NCBI RefSeq assembly: GCF_900169525.1
Contig: NZ_LT821239.1
Span: 766,708 to 830,707, forward strand
Direction of reading: 5' to 3'
DNA length: 64,000 nt
From: Corynebacterium pacaense
GTDB taxonomy: Bacteria; Actinomycetota; Actinomycetes; Mycobacteriales; Mycobacteriaceae
A program made the translations under genes and the position numbers. Under the pieces are notes generated by a model. It made no database searches, had not been told where the DNA came from, and was given only the letters and a program-made list of their open reading frames with translations. Shown here in pieces: positions 50,590 to 60,618 of the stretch (positions within the stretch are counted from its first letter, which is position 1; each line of letters begins with the position of its first letter).

Positions 50590-51495
50590 TTAACCGCGGG
50601 ACCTCGGCTGCGCGCTCGCCGGATGGGTGGCAAGGGCAGAGGGTGCGACCTCCCTTGCGTGCCGACGCCCCCGCAGGTGTTCCACCAGCACAGCGTAGGC
50701 CTCATCGCCCATGAGCGCGCGCAGTTCGGTCTCCTGGGTGATCCACATCGGTTCGGAGGCGGTGTGACAGCGTGGGGCGGTGGTGCAGTACCAGTCGAAG
50801 TCCTCGCCGCCGTTGCCCCAGCCCCGTCTGTTGTATTCGGTGATGGTGGTGCGGAGGATCTCCTGGCCGTCGGCACGCTGCTCGTAGGCCTCCAGCCGGC
50901 GCAGGGGAAGCTGCCAGCAGACCTCGGGTTTGACCACGGTCAGATCACGGCCCGTGGAGACGGCCCACTGGTGGAGTGCGCATCCGGCCCCGCTCGCCCA
51001 ACCCCGCCGGTTGGCGAAGATGCATGCGCCGTCGATGGTTCTTGTCTTCAGCGCCGGTTCCGGTTCGCCCTCGTCATCGTCGAGCTCATCCCACTCCAGC
51101 CAGGGTTCGATGTCGGTGCCGTCATCGCCTTCGAAGAAGGCGTCCGTGTTCGACGGGCGCAGCTGCCAGAATCCGGTGGGCATCTCGGCCACGGCGTCGT
51201 AAAGCTGGTCCCTGTCCGTCTCGTCGGCGAGGAAGGCACCATGCACGCAGCACCCGACGTCGGAATTCCCGGCGTCGATCCCCAGGCAGTCGGAGGTGCC
51301 GAAGGTGCAGTTCCAATGGGACTCAAGCCAGGTCACATCAATGCTGAACTGATGATTCACGTCGATGGGGCTGGTGAATTCGAACCAGTCGCGGGGGAAG
51401 TCCGGGGGCAGTTCCTCGCCCGATCGGATGGAGCGTGCGGCGGGTGAGGATTCGGGAAAGCCCAGAAAAACCGGTGTAGAAGATGGCCAATTCAC
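50590..51495 (-). CDS. Conserved Cys-rich actinobacterial protein (Rv0495c-like)
   Basis: The 301-residue soluble protein has conserved cysteines spread over its length ([54 protein letters not shown]). The layout recalls YkgJ/DUF3109-type metal or Fe-S binding proteins and fits the M. tuberculosis Rv0495c gene, which also stands next to ppx. An acidic insert ([13 protein letters not shown]) is present. It is divergent from ppx across 33 bp. Function is unknown. Confidence 0.72.
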   Translation of the reverse strand: MNWPSSTPVFLGFPESSPAARSIRSGEELPPDFPRDWFEFTSPIDVNHQFSIDVTWLESHWNCTFGTSDCLGIDAGNSDVGCCVHGAFLADETDRDQLYDAVAEMPTGFWQLRPSNTDAFFEGDDGTDIEPWLEWDELDDDEGEPEPALKTRTIDGACIFANRRGWASGAGCALHQWAVSTGRDLTVVKPEVCWQLPLRRLEAYEQRADGQEILRTTITEYNRRGWGNGGEDFDWYCTTAPRCHTASEPMWITQETELRALMGDEAYAVLVEHLRGRRHAREVAPSALATHPASAQPRSRG

Positions 51496-51528
51496 ACTTT
51501 GCCACCCTAGACCGTCTAACCTTTAGGT

Positions 51529-52458
51529 GTGAGATTAGGTGTATTGGACGTGGGCAGCAACACTGTCCACCTAGTTGCAGTCGACGCGCGCCCGGGTGGA
51601 CATCCCACTCCGATGAGTAATTGGCGCACCCCGTTGCGTCTCGTCGAGCTCATCGACGACTCCGGGGCCATCGGCGACAAGGGGCGGAACAAACTGACCG
51701 CCGCTGTCGCGGAGGCCGCGGAGCTGACCGATCAGCTCGGGTGCGTCGAGGTCATGCCCTTCGCCACCTCTGCGGTGCGCTCGGCAACCAACAGCGAGGA
51801 AATCCTCGACCATGTGGAGAAGGAGACCGGGGTTCGCCTGCAGATCCTCTCCGGTGAGGAGGAGGCCAGGCTGACGTTCCTGGCCGTGCGTCGCTGGTAC
51901 GGGTGGTCCGCCGGCCGGATCACCAACCTCGACATCGGCGGAGGGTCCCTGGAGATCTCCTCGGGATCGGATGAGGATCCAGATCTGGCGTTCTAGCTCG
52001 ATCTCGGAGCGGGGCGTCTGACGCACCAGTGGTTCGACACCGACCCGCCCGCGCGAAAGAAGATCAACCTGCTGCGCGACTACATCGATGCCGAGCTGGT
52101 CGAAGCGGCGCGGTCGATGCGCACCCTCGGTCCGGCGCGCCTGGCGGTGGGAACGTCGAAAACCTTCCGCACGCTGGCGCGTCTGACCGGTGCGGCGCCC
52201 TCATCGGCCGGCCCACATGTTCAGCGGACACTGACGGCCCCCGGTCTCCGGCAGCTCATCGCCTTCATCTCACGAATGACCGCAGCCGACCGCGCAGAGC
52301 TCGAGGGGATCAGTGCGGACCGTTCCCACCAGATCGTCGCCGGGGCTCTGGTGGCCGAGGCCGCGATGAGGGCACTGGACATCGAGAAGGTGGAGATCTG
52401 TCCATGGGCGCTGCGTGAAGGCGTCATCCTGAACCGGATCGACAAGGGACTTGAATAA
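51529..52458 (+). pseudogene. ppx: Exopolyphosphatase (Ppx/GppA) gene with an internal amber codon
   Basis: Starting at the GTG at 51529 ([20 protein letters not shown]) one frame runs to the TGA-type end at 52458, 310 codons, broken only by TAG at 51994-51996 (codon 156). Before it comes [18 protein letters not shown]; after it the family sequence continues in the same frame (LDLGAGRLTHQWFDTDPPAR, later PSSAGPHVQRTLTAPG). A single change, for example TCG to TAG, explains it. The enzyme would remove terminal phosphate from polyphosphate or hydrolyse pppGpp. Unless the TAG is a sequencing error or is read through, only a 155-residue fragment is made. Confidence 0.88.
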
Positions 52459-52480
52459 CCAGGGAAGGGAGTAGGCGAAC

Positions 52481-53353
52481 ATGAGCGAGGAAAAACTCAC
52501 CGTCGCTGAGCTGATGGCACGTGCCGCCAAGGAGGGCCATGGCGGTGACGCCCCACGGTCACGCCGTCGTCGGCGCAGCCTTGAGGAGGGCGGCGTCTCC
52601 GTGGCGGAGCTCACCGGTTCCATTCCGGCCGTCAAGGATAAGCCAGTGGAGTCGCGCCACTCCTCCGTGCCCATTGATGCACCTACCGACACCCCCGTGG
52701 CGGAGACGCCGGAGCCGCAACAGCCCGCGGAACCGTCTGTGCCGTCGGAGCCGCTTGAACAGCCGCAGCAGCCGCAGCAGCCGCAGCTCAAGGTGGTCCC
52801 GGCCGCGAAGGAAAAGCCCGTGCCCGAGGCTTCGAAGAGGGAGCCCGAAAGGCACACCCCGAGCGATGATGAGACCATGGTGATCTCCATCGTCGACGAG
52901 AAGGATCCCATCCGGCTGACCACCGGGGCCTTCCCCGTGGTTCCCGCCTCGGCGGAGAAGCAGGCCGTGGTGGCCGGCACCGGGCAGGATCACCTCGGTG
53001 CGGAAGCCGCAGCCGAGGCCGAGTTCGCGGATTCCGGGGCGCCCACCGACCTCACCGGGGAGCTGGAGGCGGTATCCATCGATGAGGAGGAAGAGGAGGG
53101 CAGGGGTTCGATCCTGTCCATCATCCTCATGGCGCTGGTGGGTGTCGTGCTGGGGGTCCTGGTGTTCCTCGGTTTCCAGATCCTGTGGGAGCGTCTGGAC
53201 AGGTGGATCGTCAGCATCCTCGCCATCGCGGTCACCCTCGGAGGGGTCGGGGTTATTCACGCCCTGCGCACCTCCAGGGATGGTTTCAGCATGGTCCTGG
53301 CGGCACTTGTCGGTCTGGTGATGACTTTCGGCCCACTTGCCACGGTGCTCTAG
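52481..53353 (+). CDS. Rv0497-like membrane protein with long acidic tail
   Basis: In this 290-residue protein residues 1-205 are hydrophilic and repetitive (Glu, Pro, Gln, Ser), including EQPQQPQQPQLK encoded by tandem CAGCCG units. The last 85 residues form three hydrophobic helices (SIILMALVGVVLGVLVFLGF, then IVSILAIAVTLGGVGVIHAL, then SMVLAALVGLVMTFGPLATV). The start is behind AAGGGAG and the gene lies 22 bp after ppx. The position between ppx and proC matches Rv0497 in M. tuberculosis. Function is unknown. Confidence 0.78.
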   Translation: MSEEKLTVAELMARAAKEGHGGDAPRSRRRRRSLEEGGVSVAELTGSIPAVKDKPVESRHSSVPIDAPTDTPVAETPEPQQPAEPSVPSEPLEQPQQPQQPQLKVVPAAKEKPVPEASKREPERHTPSDDETMVISIVDEKDPIRLTTGAFPVVPASAEKQAVVAGTGQDHLGAEAAAEAEFADSGAPTDLTGELEAVSIDEEEEEGRGSILSIILMALVGVVLGVLVFLGFQILWERLDRWIVSILAIAVTLGGVGVIHALRTSRDGFSMVLAALVGLVMTFGPLATVL

Positions 53354-53444
53354 CTGCACCTTCCCGCGGTGATAAGACCCGGCGATCGCGCCGGATTGTT
53401 GTTTCTGCTCGCGTTCGCGGGGGTCGCGGTGGCAAGGTGGAGGC

Positions 53445-54260
53445 ATGACAACAATCGCAATCATCGGCGGGGGGCAGATCGGTGAGGCGCTGACCTCAGG
53501 GCTCGTCGCCTCCGGCATTAACCCGATCAACATCAGGGTGACCAACCGCAATGAGGAACGGGGGCGGGCGCTCAAGGAGCGCTACGGAATCACGCCCGAG
53601 ACCGACAACACCAAGGCGGTGGAGGAGGCCGACGTGGTCTTCCTCTGCGTCAAGCCGAAGGGCATCCTGTCCGTGCTGGCTGAGATCGCACCGACGCTCG
53701 ACAGCAACAACATCCAGTCTGTGGTGGTGTCCATGGCGGCCGGAATCAACCTCGCCACCATGGAGGAGCATGTTTCCGCCGGACTGCCCATCGTCCGCGT
53801 GATGCCGAATACGCCGATGCTGGTGCGCAAGGGGATGTCCACGGTCACCGGCGGCAGGTTCGTCACCACGGAGCAGGTGGAGCTCGTCTCCAGGCTGCTG
53901 GGGGCGGTAGGTGAGGTCCTCGTCGTCCCGGAGTCCGACATCGACGCGGTCACCGCAGTTGCGGGCAGTTCCCCCGCGTACCTGTTCCTGTTCGCGGAGG
54001 CACTCATCGACGCCGGAGTCTCCCTCGGGCTTACCCGTGCAGCGGCGAAGGAGCTGGCGGTGACCTCGCTCCACGGCGCGGCCACGATGCTCAAGGAGAC
54101 GGGGGAGGAACCGGCCGTGCTCAAGGCCGGGGTCTCCTCGCCCGCCGGCACCACCGTCGCCGCCCTCCGGGAGCTGGAGGAGAGTGGACTGCGCGGTGCG
54201 CTCTTCCGGGCGACTCAAAAATGCGCAGACAGATCCGCCGAAATGGGTGCAGCCGGGTGA
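53445..54260 (+). CDS. proC: Pyrroline-5-carboxylate reductase ProC
   Basis: The 271-residue enzyme makes proline from pyrroline-5-carboxylate using NAD(P)[21 protein letters not shown] is the nucleotide loop, [20 protein letters not shown] the conserved middle, and [20 protein letters not shown] plus [20 protein letters not shown] the C-terminal signature and substrate site. All are intact and length is normal. Confidence 0.96.
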   Translation: MTTIAIIGGGQIGEALTSGLVASGINPINIRVTNRNEERGRALKERYGITPETDNTKAVEEADVVFLCVKPKGILSVLAEIAPTLDSNNIQSVVVSMAAGINLATMEEHVSAGLPIVRVMPNTPMLVRKGMSTVTGGRFVTTEQVELVSRLLGAVGEVLVVPESDIDAVTAVAGSSPAYLFLFAEALIDAGVSLGLTRAAAKELAVTSLHGAATMLKETGEEPAVLKAGVSSPAGTTVAALRELEESGLRGALFRATQKCADRSAEMGAAG

Positions 54261-54515
54261 CACCCTCTGTGTTATCTGCTCGTTATCGCCTCGTTGCAGG
54301 AGCTGTTCCCCGAAAAAATTACAGTCCAGTAATTCGATTCTGACCTGGGACTTTGTCCTCTGTTTTTTCTTCCATGTGAGAACCCACTGGGCCAATCAGT
54401 AACATTTGTCGCACTATTCACAGGTTTCACGCTAAGCTGAACCAGGCACGTGCGTGATCGTTCTGCGGGAGGGGAAGCCCGCAGCGCGCGACTTGCTGAA
54501 GGGTAAGGATGATTT

Positions 54516-54707
54516 ATGGCTAGAGAAGAACAGGGAACCTTCCTGACGGTTGCCGAGGTCGCGGAGATCATGCGCGTTTCCAAGATGACCGTCTACCGGC
54601 TCGTTCACTCCGGTGAGCTCCCGGCGGTTCGAGTGGGACGCTCCTTTCGCGTCCATGAGAAAGCGGTCAACGACTACCTGGACTCCTCCTTTTACGAGGC
54701 GGGATAA
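54516..54707 (+). CDS. Excisionase-type (MerR-like) small DNA-binding protein
   Basis: The 63-residue protein is a single winged helix of the excisionase/BldC type: FLTVAEVAEIMRVSKMTVYR, then LVHSGELPAVRVGRSFRVHE. The same short gene lies between proC and bS22 in mycobacteria (Rv0500A). It resembles streptomycete BldC, a developmental regulator, but target genes are unknown. AAGGGTAAGG precedes the ATG and a strong terminator follows at 54744. Confidence 0.88.
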   Translation: MAREEQGTFLTVAEVAEIMRVSKMTVYRLVHSGELPAVRVGRSFRVHEKAVNDYLDSSFYEAG

Positions 54708-55038
54708 GCCACCGGTGGACGGGCCGATTCCCACTGCAAGGAGCCTTCCTATCTGATCCCCGCGGGATCGGGTAGGAAGGTTTTTTCTTTCCCCGGTCAC
54801 GAGTGTCCGGGTGCTTTTTTGGTGGCCCGAACCCCACAAGGTAAGATGGTTCCCATTCGTGCCAGCGCACACCAATGGAATCAGCCTTCACGGCCGGCCA
54901 TGTGGATTTCTTCACCACTGTCGCTATGGTCCACGGTGACTTCACGGGCATCTCGGTGACTGTGACCGAATGTGCACTTCGGCAACTGTGCTGGCAGGTT
55001 TTGTACGTACAACATCGATTGAAGCGAGGGAAACCTTT
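54708..55038. other. Intergenic region before the bS22 gene
   Basis: This 331 bp stretch starts with the terminator at 54744-54786 and must end with the bS22 promoter. Two symmetric sites stand out: CCGAATGTGCACTTCGG at 54968-54984 and the perfect palindrome TTGTACGTACAA at 55001-55012. The latter lies 27 bp before the ATG. No coding frame is convincing. Confidence 0.5.
54744..54786 (+). terminator. Terminator of the excisionase-like gene
   Basis: CCTTCCTA / TAGGAAGG encloses GATCCC / GGGATC and is followed by TTTTTTC. It is a textbook intrinsic terminator. Confidence 0.93.
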
Positions 55039-55140
55039 ATGGGTTCTGTCATCAAGAAGCGCCGCAAGCGCATGTCCAAGAAGAAGCACCGCAAGATGCT
55101 GCGCCGTACCCGCGTCCAGCGTAGAAAACTCGGTAAGTAG
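55039..55140 (+). CDS. Small ribosomal subunit protein bS22 (AURKAIP1/COX24 domain)
   Basis: The 33-residue protein begins [20 protein letters not shown] and ends RVQRRKLGK; 19 residues are Lys, Arg or His. This is nearly the mycobacterial sequence identified in ribosome structures as bS22 near the decoding centre. GCGAGGGAAACC upstream serves as ribosome binding site. The gene is a short unit bounded by the hairpin at 55151. It is too short for most automatic gene callers. Confidence 0.93.
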   Translation: MGSVIKKRRKRMSKKKHRKMLRRTRVQRRKLGK

Positions 55141-55150
55141 ATCTTCGCTC

Positions 55151-55188
55151 AACACCACCTGCTCATTGTGTGCAGGTGGTGTTTGGTT
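55151..55188 (+). terminator. Intrinsic terminator of bS22
   Basis: AACACCACCTGC / GCAGGTGGTGTT is a perfect 12-bp stem with a 9-nt loop followed by TGGTTTC. Confidence 0.9.
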
Positions 55189-55223
55189 TCTGGGCCGTGA
55201 GGGGAGTCGGTCGGAGAAATGGG

Positions 55224-56285
55224 TCAGTGCCGTTGCCGGCGCAGCCGCCAGCCGGTCACACTGAATGCCGCTGTCACCAGTGCGGGGATGCCGAAGGTGC
55301 GCACCGCCCTCCGGATGTTGCGGAAGTCCCGAATTTCCCAGCCCCGCCGGGCGGCCTCTCTGCGCAGCTTCTTGTCCGGGTTGACGGCCACCGCCGTCCC
55401 CACCATGGAGAGCATGGGCAGATCGTTGATGGAATCGGAGTATGCGGTGCAGCGCGACAGGTCGAGCTGCTCGATAGCCGCCAGTGCCGCGACGGCGTGG
55501 CGTTTTCCGGGACCGTGGAGGATGTCGCCGACGAGCCTTCCGGTGAACACGCCATCCTTGGACTCCGCGACCGTACCGATCGCACCGGTGAAGCCGAGCC
55601 GCCTGGCCAGAATCTGGGCGAGCTGGACCGGGGTGGCCGATACCAGCCAGACCTGGTGTCCGGCCGCGATGTGCATGTCGGCGAGCTGCTTGGTGCCCGG
55701 CCACATCTTGTCGATCATCGTCTTGTCGACGATCTCCTCGCACATCTCCACGAGGCCGCTCACGGACCGCCCCTTGATGAAGGCGAGGGCCTGCTGCCTC
55801 CCCGAGTCGACGTCCTCAGCGTTCTCCGATCCCGAGACCTTGAACTTTATCTGCTTCCACACCACGGGCAGGATCTCGCGGATGCGTATGAAGCGTTTGC
55901 GGAAGAGACCCTGGGCGAACACGATCAGCGAGGAACCCTGGATCAGGGTGTTGTCCACATCGAAGAAGGCGGCCGCACCGGCATCCTGCGGGACATCGGG
56001 ATCGGGTGCGTTGACGTGAACCGCTCCGGCGGACTCGATGGCCCCGGACACGGAATCGACACCTGAGTTGAAGTCATCGAGGTCGAGGCCGTAGACCTGG
56101 GCCACCGCGCCCGCGGCCGCCGCCTCCCCTGCCTCGCGCTGGGCTTGCTCGCCGAGTGGCGGCAGGGCACGGTCCTCGAGAAAACGGCGGAGGTTTCCAC
56201 GGGTGGCGCTCCATTCCAGGAGAAAATCCTCCGGGGTGCCGCTCACGTCGAAGCCTTCACTGCCCTTGCCTGTGGCTGAGTTCAT
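55224..56285 (-). CDS. HAD-IB family phosphatase (SerB1-like)
   Basis: I use the ATG at 56285 (MNSATGKGSEGFDVSGTPED), 353 residues; an in-frame GTG at 56351 gives a longer, less natural start. HAD motif I is FFDVDNTLIQGSS, motif II VSATPVQLAQ, motif III the Lys in GPGKRHAV and motif IV YSDSINDLPML, all intact. About 110 residues precede motif I, more than in SerB, and the C-terminus is basic (TGWRLRRQRH). M. tuberculosis Rv0505c (SerB1) sits at the same place. The substrate may be phosphoserine or a lipid phosphate. Confidence 0.87.
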   Translation of the reverse strand: MNSATGKGSEGFDVSGTPEDFLLEWSATRGNLRRFLEDRALPPLGEQAQREAGEAAAAGAVAQVYGLDLDDFNSGVDSVSGAIESAGAVHVNAPDPDVPQDAGAAAFFDVDNTLIQGSSLIVFAQGLFRKRFIRIREILPVVWKQIKFKVSGSENAEDVDSGRQQALAFIKGRSVSGLVEMCEEIVDKTMIDKMWPGTKQLADMHIAAGHQVWLVSATPVQLAQILARRLGFTGAIGTVAESKDGVFTGRLVGDILHGPGKRHAVAALAAIEQLDLSRCTAYSDSINDLPMLSMVGTAVAVNPDKKLRREAARRGWEIRDFRNIRRAVRTFGIPALVTAAFSVTGWRLRRQRH

Positions 56286-56419
56286 GAGCTGGCGGAAACC
56301 TTCCTCGTGCCTAATCGGGGGAAACCCCCGACGTAACTGCCCCTTCGGCACGATCGGTGGGTATCGTGTCCATGGTAAAGCTTTGTGCGCGTGGATGCGC
56401 GCGGAGGGGACGGGTCCGG

Positions 56420-56677
56420 ATGGAAAGGTCGACGGTGGCCCCTGTGCATACTGTGGAGTTGATCGTCAGAAACAATTGCGGTTCCTGTGAGCGCGTCAGG
56501 GAGCAGATCACCCCCGTTCTGGAGGAGGCCGGCGTGGAGCTGATCATCAGCAACGTCGATGAGGATCCGGCACTGAAGATCGAGTTCGGGGACCGTGTGC
56601 CGGTTATTCTGATCGATGATGAGGAGTTCGCCTGCTGGGAAATCGACAACGATGACTTAGCCAAGGCTTTGTTGTAA
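56420..56677 (+). CDS. Glutaredoxin-like (DUF836) thiol protein
   Basis: The 85-residue thioredoxin-fold protein starts at the ATG at 56420 behind GGAGGGG. It has the redox motif NNCGSCERV, cis-Pro in RVPVILIDDEEFAC and the typical small-domain length. A homologue (Rv0508) lies directly before hemA in mycobacteria. It could reduce disulfides at the expense of mycothiol or thioredoxin. Why it is kept next to hemA is unknown. Confidence 0.86.
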   Translation: MERSTVAPVHTVELIVRNNCGSCERVREQITPVLEEAGVELIISNVDEDPALKIEFGDRVPVILIDDEEFACWEIDNDDLAKALL

Positions 56678-56765
56678 GACGCGCGTTCTGACAGTAGCGT
56701 GAATTAAATATTCAACATTCATCCTTTTTGATGATCAGTACCTCAATTGAAAGACTGGTGAGACA

Positions 56766-58193
56766 GTGAGTGTGCTCGTTGTGGGAATGTCCCACAGGTC
56801 TGCACCTGTGGCGCTTCTTGAGCGACTCAGCATGGACGACGCGGTACGTGGTCAGACAACCTCCTCTCTCCTGGACCGCGCCTCGCTCTCCGAGGCGCTG
56901 ATCGTCTCCACCTGCAACAGGCTGGAGGTGTACACCGTCACCACCAGCTTCCACACCGGAGTCAACGACGTTGTAGAGGTTCTCCATGAGGTCAGCGGGG
57001 TCGACATTGAAACACTCCGTGGCTACCTCTACGTCCGCTACGCTGATGCCGCCGCCGAGCACATGCTCGTGGTCACCGCGGGTCTGGACTCCATGGTGGT
57101 GGGCGAGCAGCAGATCATCGGCCAGATGCGCACCGCCTACCAGCAGGCCACCGAGGCGGGGGCGGTCGGTCCGGCACTGCACTCGCTCACCCAGGCCGCG
57201 CTGCACACCGGCAAACGCGTGCACGCCGAGACCGATGTCGATGATGCAGGTGCGTCGATGGTCTCCTTCGCCGTGGCGGAGGCGATGGGGATCATGGGCC
57301 GCGGTGACGGTGGGGACAGCGGCAGTCCGCTGGCCGGCACCGTCGCACTGGTGCTCGGGGCAGGGGCGATGAGCTCCCTCGCGGCCTCCCATCTGGGCAG
57401 GTTGGGCGTCGACAAGCTTGTCATGTCGAACCGGACGCGCTCGCGGGCGGAGCGGATGGCCGAACACTCCCGGGAGGCGGGTGTACCCGCCTCCGTGGTG
57501 GACTTCACCGATCGGGCCTCGGTGCTCCCCGAGGTGGACATCGTCGTTTCCGCCACCGGTGCGGACGAGTTCACGGTCAGACCGGAGGACATCCCGGCAG
57601 GTTCCCGGTTGATGCTCATCGATCTCTCCATGCCCAGGGACATCGATGATGCCTGCGCGAACACCGAGGGGGTCGACCTGGTCAACATTGAGAGTCTGCA
57701 CCGTGCCACCCGCGAGGACCCCTCCGGCGACCTCGGGGGCGGCTCCGGTGCGCTGCGTATCGTGCGCGAGGAACTGGATGCGTTCACCTCGGCGCAGCGC
57801 ATCCGTGACGTCGTGCCGGCGGTGTCCGCCCTGCGCAGGCAGACCACCGTCCTGATGAACGAGGAGCTGGACCGCCTGCGCGCGCGCACCCGCAACATGG
57901 ATGACGCCGACTGGAACGAGGTCACCCGGACCGTGCGCCGGGTGGTGGACAAGCTGTTGCATGAACCGACGGTGCGGGTCAAGGAACTGGCCGCACGTTC
58001 GGGCACGGTCTCCTATGAATCCGCCCTTCAGGAGCTTTTCGGCCTGGAGATCCTCCAGTCGACGGCCGCACCCGCGACAACCTCGGTTAACGTGGAGGAT
58101 CTGCCGGATGCGGGTATCGTCGCCATCGTTAACTCACCGGTTAACCAGACAGGGAGCCAGCTTCCTGCCACCGCTCAGATCTCCAGGGAGTGA
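56766..58193 (+). CDS. hemA: Glutamyl-tRNA reductase HemA
   Basis: The 475-residue enzyme starts at a GTG ([20 protein letters not shown]). It converts Glu-tRNA to glutamate-1-semialdehyde, the first committed heme step. Catalytic Cys50 is in [28 protein letters not shown] is the second signature, and [20 protein letters not shown] is the NADPH loop. hemC starts one base after the stop codon. Confidence 0.95.
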   Translation: MSVLVVGMSHRSAPVALLERLSMDDAVRGQTTSSLLDRASLSEALIVSTCNRLEVYTVTTSFHTGVNDVVEVLHEVSGVDIETLRGYLYVRYADAAAEHMLVVTAGLDSMVVGEQQIIGQMRTAYQQATEAGAVGPALHSLTQAALHTGKRVHAETDVDDAGASMVSFAVAEAMGIMGRGDGGDSGSPLAGTVALVLGAGAMSSLAASHLGRLGVDKLVMSNRTRSRAERMAEHSREAGVPASVVDFTDRASVLPEVDIVVSATGADEFTVRPEDIPAGSRLMLIDLSMPRDIDDACANTEGVDLVNIESLHRATREDPSGDLGGGSGALRIVREELDAFTSAQRIRDVVPAVSALRRQTTVLMNEELDRLRARTRNMDDADWNEVTRTVRRVVDKLLHEPTVRVKELAARSGTVSYESALQELFGLEILQSTAAPATTSVNVEDLPDAGIVAIVNSPVNQTGSQLPATAQISRE

Positions 58194-58194
58194 C

Positions 58195-59094
58195 ATGACT
58201 CTGAAAATTGGTACCCGAGGTTCACAACTGGCCACCACACAGGCCGGAACCGTTCGAGACCTGCTGAAGAACTTCGGCCGTGACGCCGAACTGACCATCA
58301 TCACCACACCGGGCGACACCAACATGTCGCCGGTGGAGCGTATCGGCGTCGGGGTGTTCACCCAGGCCCTGCGCGAAGCCCTCATCGACGGCGAATGTGA
58401 TATCGCCGTGCATTCCTTCAAGGATCTGCCCACCGCCGCCGATCCCCGTTTCCACCTCGTGGTTCCCGGTCGCGCCGATGTCAGGGAGGCGCTGATCGCG
58501 CGGGACGGTCTCACCCTCGAGGAGCTCCCGGAGGGCGCGCGGGTGGGAACCTCCGCGCCGCGCCGTATCGCCCAGCTCCGTGCACTTCGCCCCGACCTGG
58601 ACATCCGGCCGCTGCGCGGCAACATCAACACCCGCATGGGAAAGGTCGAATCCGGTGAGCTTGACGCGGTGGTGCTCGCCTATGCAGGGCTCAGCCGCCT
58701 GGGTATCGGCGAGCGTGCCACCGAGGTCTTCGCCCCGGAGGTGTTCATCCCGGCCCCCGCCCAGGGGGCGCTGGCGGTCGAGTGCCGGGCCACGGACACC
58801 TCCACCGTGACCGCGCTGGACATGATCATGCATGCGGACACCTTCGTCCGCTCCATCGCCGAGCGCACCGTGCTCAACCGGCTCGAGGCCGGCTGCACCG
58901 CCCCTGTGGCCGCCTATTCCACCCTCGCCGGATACACCGGGGACACCATGGAACTGACCGCGGCGGTGTTCGGTCTCGATGGAAGGAAGCAGCTGGTCTT
59001 TTCCGCGGAGGGACCCGGGCAGCGGCCGGAAGAGCTCGGTGAGACCGTGGCGGCGCAGCTGATCGAGGACGGCGCGGCGGAACTGCTGGGGTAG
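58195..59094 (+). CDS. hemC: Hydroxymethylbilane synthase HemC
   Basis: The start is the ATG at 58195 ([20 protein letters not shown]), 299 residues; the longer frame into hemA is spurious. It polymerises four porphobilinogens into hydroxymethylbilane. HSFKDLPTA contains the catalytic Asp and [14 protein letters not shown] the next conserved stretch, [15 protein letters not shown] binds substrate, and Cys234 in [11 protein letters not shown] holds the dipyrromethane cofactor. It is coupled to hemA. Confidence 0.95.
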   Translation: MTLKIGTRGSQLATTQAGTVRDLLKNFGRDAELTIITTPGDTNMSPVERIGVGVFTQALREALIDGECDIAVHSFKDLPTAADPRFHLVVPGRADVREALIARDGLTLEELPEGARVGTSAPRRIAQLRALRPDLDIRPLRGNINTRMGKVESGELDAVVLAYAGLSRLGIGERATEVFAPEVFIPAPAQGALAVECRATDTSTVTALDMIMHADTFVRSIAERTVLNRLEAGCTAPVAAYSTLAGYTGDTMELTAAVFGLDGRKQLVFSAEGPGQRPEELGETVAAQLIEDGAAELLG

Positions 59095-59234
59095 GCGTCC
59101 ACCACGGCTGCATCCGGGGGTGCACGTCGAGTCGCACCGGATTCCCCTGCCAAACCCAGGAGTTTTTCATCGGGGCGTGGAAGAATACAACCGTCCCTCA
59201 TCGTTTGCTGATTCATGGAAGAGATCCGCTCACC

Positions 59235-59603
59235 GTGGCTGAATTGATAATCACCAACAAGAACCTCACCGTACGACTCCGATGGTGGGAGAAGCTTGGT
59301 GCCAGGCGCAGTCATCTGACGGTCCCGCGGCGCGCGATCCGCAGCATCGAGGTGGTGGACAACGCCTACACCCTCGCGCAGCTGCCGGGCCGTGGTTCCC
59401 TCACCCACATCCCGGGGGCCTTCGTCGCCGGCACCCGCGCCACGGATCTCAAGGTCCCCGAAGTACGGGAGAACGTTTTCAGCGTGTGCCTGCGGAATTC
59501 CCCCGGTCTGGTCATTGATCTGGAGAACGTCAGCATCGGCCGGATCATCATCTCCACACCGAATGCCCGCGAGTACGCCTCGCAGCTCAGCTCCACCAGC
59601 TAA
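59235..59603 (+). CDS. PH-like small protein in the hem cluster
   Basis: The 122-residue product is read from the GTG at 59235 (MAELIITNKNLTVRLRWWEK); a TTG 30 bp upstream is possible. Alternating beta strands (LTVPRRAIRSIEVVD, NVFSVCLRNSPGLVIDLE) and a final short helix (NAREYASQLSS) resemble bacterial pleckstrin-homology-like proteins. There is no signal peptide and no membrane segment. I cannot name the family. It sits between hemC and a DJ-1 family gene. Confidence 0.65.
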   Translation: MAELIITNKNLTVRLRWWEKLGARRSHLTVPRRAIRSIEVVDNAYTLAQLPGRGSLTHIPGAFVAGTRATDLKVPEVRENVFSVCLRNSPGLVIDLENVSIGRIIISTPNAREYASQLSSTS

Positions 59604-59682
59604 CCGGGCGGAATCTGACACACACCCTCTTCTTGGCTACCCTCGGGACACACAGCAATCCATCGAGTAGAGGGAGAAGAAC

Positions 59683-60216
59683 ATGTCCAAGAAGATTCTC
59701 GTGGTCTCGACTGAATTCGGAACCGAACGTGATGAGATCGTCGTGCCCGTCCAGAAGCTCCGGGCCCTCGGCCACGAGGTGACCGTTGCCACCCCCTCCG
59801 GAGGGGAGGTGCAGACGGTGCTCGGTGACAAGGACTGGGATGTCACAGTCCCGGCGGACCGGGCACTCAACGGGGTGCCGGGGGATGAGTTCGATGTCAT
59901 TCTCCTGCCCGGCGGTACCGTCAACTCAGACCAGACGCGGATCAACGAGGACATACGGGCGTTGCTGCGGGCCCAGGCCTCCGCGGGGCGGGCAATCGCC
60001 GCGATCTGTCACGCACCCTGGTCACTCATTGACGCGGGCATCGCCCGCGACAAAAACCTGACGTCCTACATTTCCGTGAAGCTCGATCTGGAGAATGCCG
60101 GTGCCCACTGGGTCGACCAGTCGGTCAAGGTCTGCGGCGCCGGCGGCTGGACACTGATCACCTCGCGCAACCCCGGCGATCTCGAGGACTTCATCCACGC
60201 CATCGACGCCGCCTGA
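59683..60216 (+). CDS. DJ-1/PfpI-family protein
   Basis: The 177-residue protein has the conserved nucleophile-elbow Cys in AAICHAPWSLIDAGI and the preceding DEFDVILLPGGTVNSDQTRI. This superfamily includes protein deglycases and cysteine peptidases (PfpI/YhbO). The ATG follows AGAGGGAGAAGA, a good ribosome binding site. It may handle reactive carbonyls, but this is family inference. Confidence 0.88.
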   Translation: MSKKILVVSTEFGTERDEIVVPVQKLRALGHEVTVATPSGGEVQTVLGDKDWDVTVPADRALNGVPGDEFDVILLPGGTVNSDQTRINEDIRALLRAQASAGRAIAAICHAPWSLIDAGIARDKNLTSYISVKLDLENAGAHWVDQSVKVCGAGGWTLITSRNPGDLEDFIHAIDAA

Positions 60217-60248
60217 TTCCCGCGCGGGCCGCAGGTGGGGCAGTGGGC

Positions 60249-60566
60249 TCAGAGCACCTTCGGTTCCTCGGTGTCGATCAGCCCCTTGGCCTCGGCAAAT
60301 CCGGTGCCGGTGAGTTCACGGTGCCTGTTGATGGCGGCGATACCCCTGCCCCGGCGCCGCAGGCCGATGACATCCGGGTGCAGGGTTGGGCGTGGTTTCA
60401 CCAGGGAGGCCGGAGTGGAGGTAGCTTCTCCGCCGGTGGCGGTGAACAGGGTGTCGATCAACTGCCGCTGCCGCGCCACCGTCAGCTCCAGATCGGCGAT
60501 GAGACGCCGCAGATCGGCGAGGTCGTCCGCGCCGGGGAGTGACCGAACATCGGTACCAACTTCCAC
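60249..60566 (-). CDS. Small protein with a ribosomal L7/L12 C-domain-like segment
   Basis: I place the start at the GTG at 60566, because GAGGAG lies seven bases before it; longer starts at 60626 or 60644 run into a palindrome. The 105-residue product has a coiled-coil-like stretch (ADDLADLRRLIADLELTVAR) and ends with GRGIAAINRHRELTGTGFAE and AKGLIDTEEPKVL. This resembles the helix-turn-helix AAIKxxRxxTGLGLxEAK segment of bL12. Similar stand-alone bL12-like proteins exist in actinobacteria. Function is unknown. Confidence 0.65.
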   Translation of the reverse strand: MEVGTDVRSLPGADDLADLRRLIADLELTVARQRQLIDTLFTATGGEATSTPASLVKPRPTLHPDVIGLRRRGRGIAAINRHRELTGTGFAEAKGLIDTEEPKVL

Positions 60567-60618
60567 ATGAGTGCTCCTCGGGGCCTCCGGTGTGGCACAG
60601 GTGGGGTGGAGATCGGAA

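Noticed and set aside
54667..55743. 358-codon minus-strand frame across bS22 and two terminators
   Set aside because: It runs through two strong intrinsic terminators and the bS22 gene, and overlaps the HAD gene in another frame.
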